Part shown: positions 23,196 to 23,424 of the stretch, one piece after another
Numbering within the stretch: the stretch's first letter is position 1
Layout of the letters: every line of letters starts with the position of its first letter
From: an uncultured Eubacteriales bacterium
GTDB taxonomy: Bacteria; Bacillota; Clostridia; Oscillospirales; Butyricicoccaceae
Direction: 5' to 3'
Assembly (NCBI GenBank): GCA_910585875.1
Contig: CAJUIK010000027.1
Span: 1 to 23,424 of the forward strand
Length of the DNA: 23,424 bases
The notes under the pieces: generated by a model
Databases searched by the model: none
The model's input: only the letters and a program-made list of their open reading frames with translations
What the model was told of the DNA's origin: nothing
Position numbers and translations under genes: made by a program

Positions 23196-23424
23196 ACTGC
23201 GGTGATTATAACGGCGGCGTTTCGTCATTTTAGTGCTGTTTTCCAAAACGAAAAAACGCCGGCTTTCCATGCCGGCGTTTCCTCTGCTTTCTGCGCTTGA
23301 TTTTTCTTTGTTTCAGAATAGAATCCTCCCCTTCTGGGCAGGCTGATTCTATCGGCACCTTGTCTTTTCCTTCCCTTGGTTTTCAAAAAACCTCTTGTGC
23401 TTCCGCCGGGGAACCTGCTCGTCG
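23196..23424. other. Right-edge intergenic region
   Basis: Contains the terminator at 23254-23280 and a stem ATAGAATC/GATTCTAT (23318-23352). On the minus strand a frame from the right edge ends in TAG at 23349-23351 with a basic tail (KHKRFFENQGKEK). It could be the end of the next gene, but 24 codons are too few to decide. Confidence 0.4.
23254..23280 (-). terminator. Terminator for a minus-strand gene beyond the right edge
   Basis: Perfect 10-bp stem AAACGCCGGC/GCCGGCGTTT with a 7-base loop. On the minus strand the stem runs into TTTTTTCG. No minus-strand gene in the window ends here, so the gene lies to the right. Confidence 0.8.

Noticed and set aside
1..23424. tRNA, rRNA, CRISPR array or insertion sequence
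   Set aside because: No tRNA-like T-loop with matching stems, no regularly spaced repeats and no transposase reading frame were seen on either strand.

Overview
The window looks like a chromosomal piece of a GC-rich Bacillota of class Clostridia, probably near the Oscillospirales. The evidence is strong AGGAGG-type ribosome binding sites, RemA, CdaA/CdaR, a DUF4177 protein, an ECF-transporter S component, and the classic Firmicutes gene order yicC-remA-gmk-rpoZ-priA-def-fmt-Zn peptidase-rsmB. Most genes lie on the minus strand. I ran no database search; names rest on motifs and gene order.

Layout. (1) 1-7836, minus: a housekeeping run starting at a good promoter (7910-7938). It encodes a DUF4177 protein, YicC RNase, RemA, guanylate kinase, RNA polymerase omega, PriA, peptide deformylase, Met-tRNA formyltransferase, a membrane zinc peptidase and the N-terminal third of RsmB. 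Several stop/start overlaps suggest translational coupling. (2) 7998-12125, minus: a tight operon cdaA-cdaR-FAD oxidoreductase-rseC, combining c-di-AMP synthesis with a redox pair. (3) 12218-13625, minus: a DUF3343 Se/S-carrier-like protein and a cysteine desulfurase. (4) 13866-15107, plus: a secreted stalk-domain protein with a degenerate polysaccharide-deacetylase domain and its own promoter. (5) 15151-18158, minus: an RsmF-like RNA methyltransferase, an ECF S component and a CoaX-type pantothenate kinase homologue that lacks two signature aspartates. (6) 18234-18763: a mostly non-coding boundary with two strong hairpins. (7) 18764-23020: a compact phage-derived head module with a small-terminase-like protein, a complete large terminase, a scaffold-like protein, an HK97/P22-like major capsid protein and a decoration-like protein. 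There is no portal, tail, lysis or integrase gene. A 104-aa plus-strand gene and a bidirectional terminator interrupt it. (8) 23043-23195: six consecutive hairpins just upstream of the small terminase, then a terminator for a gene beyond the right edge.

The main items for a second look are the portal-less capsid/terminase module, the 139-bp exact direct repeat that copies the end of the capsid gene, the hairpin array, and the CoaX homologue with both phosphate-site aspartates replaced.
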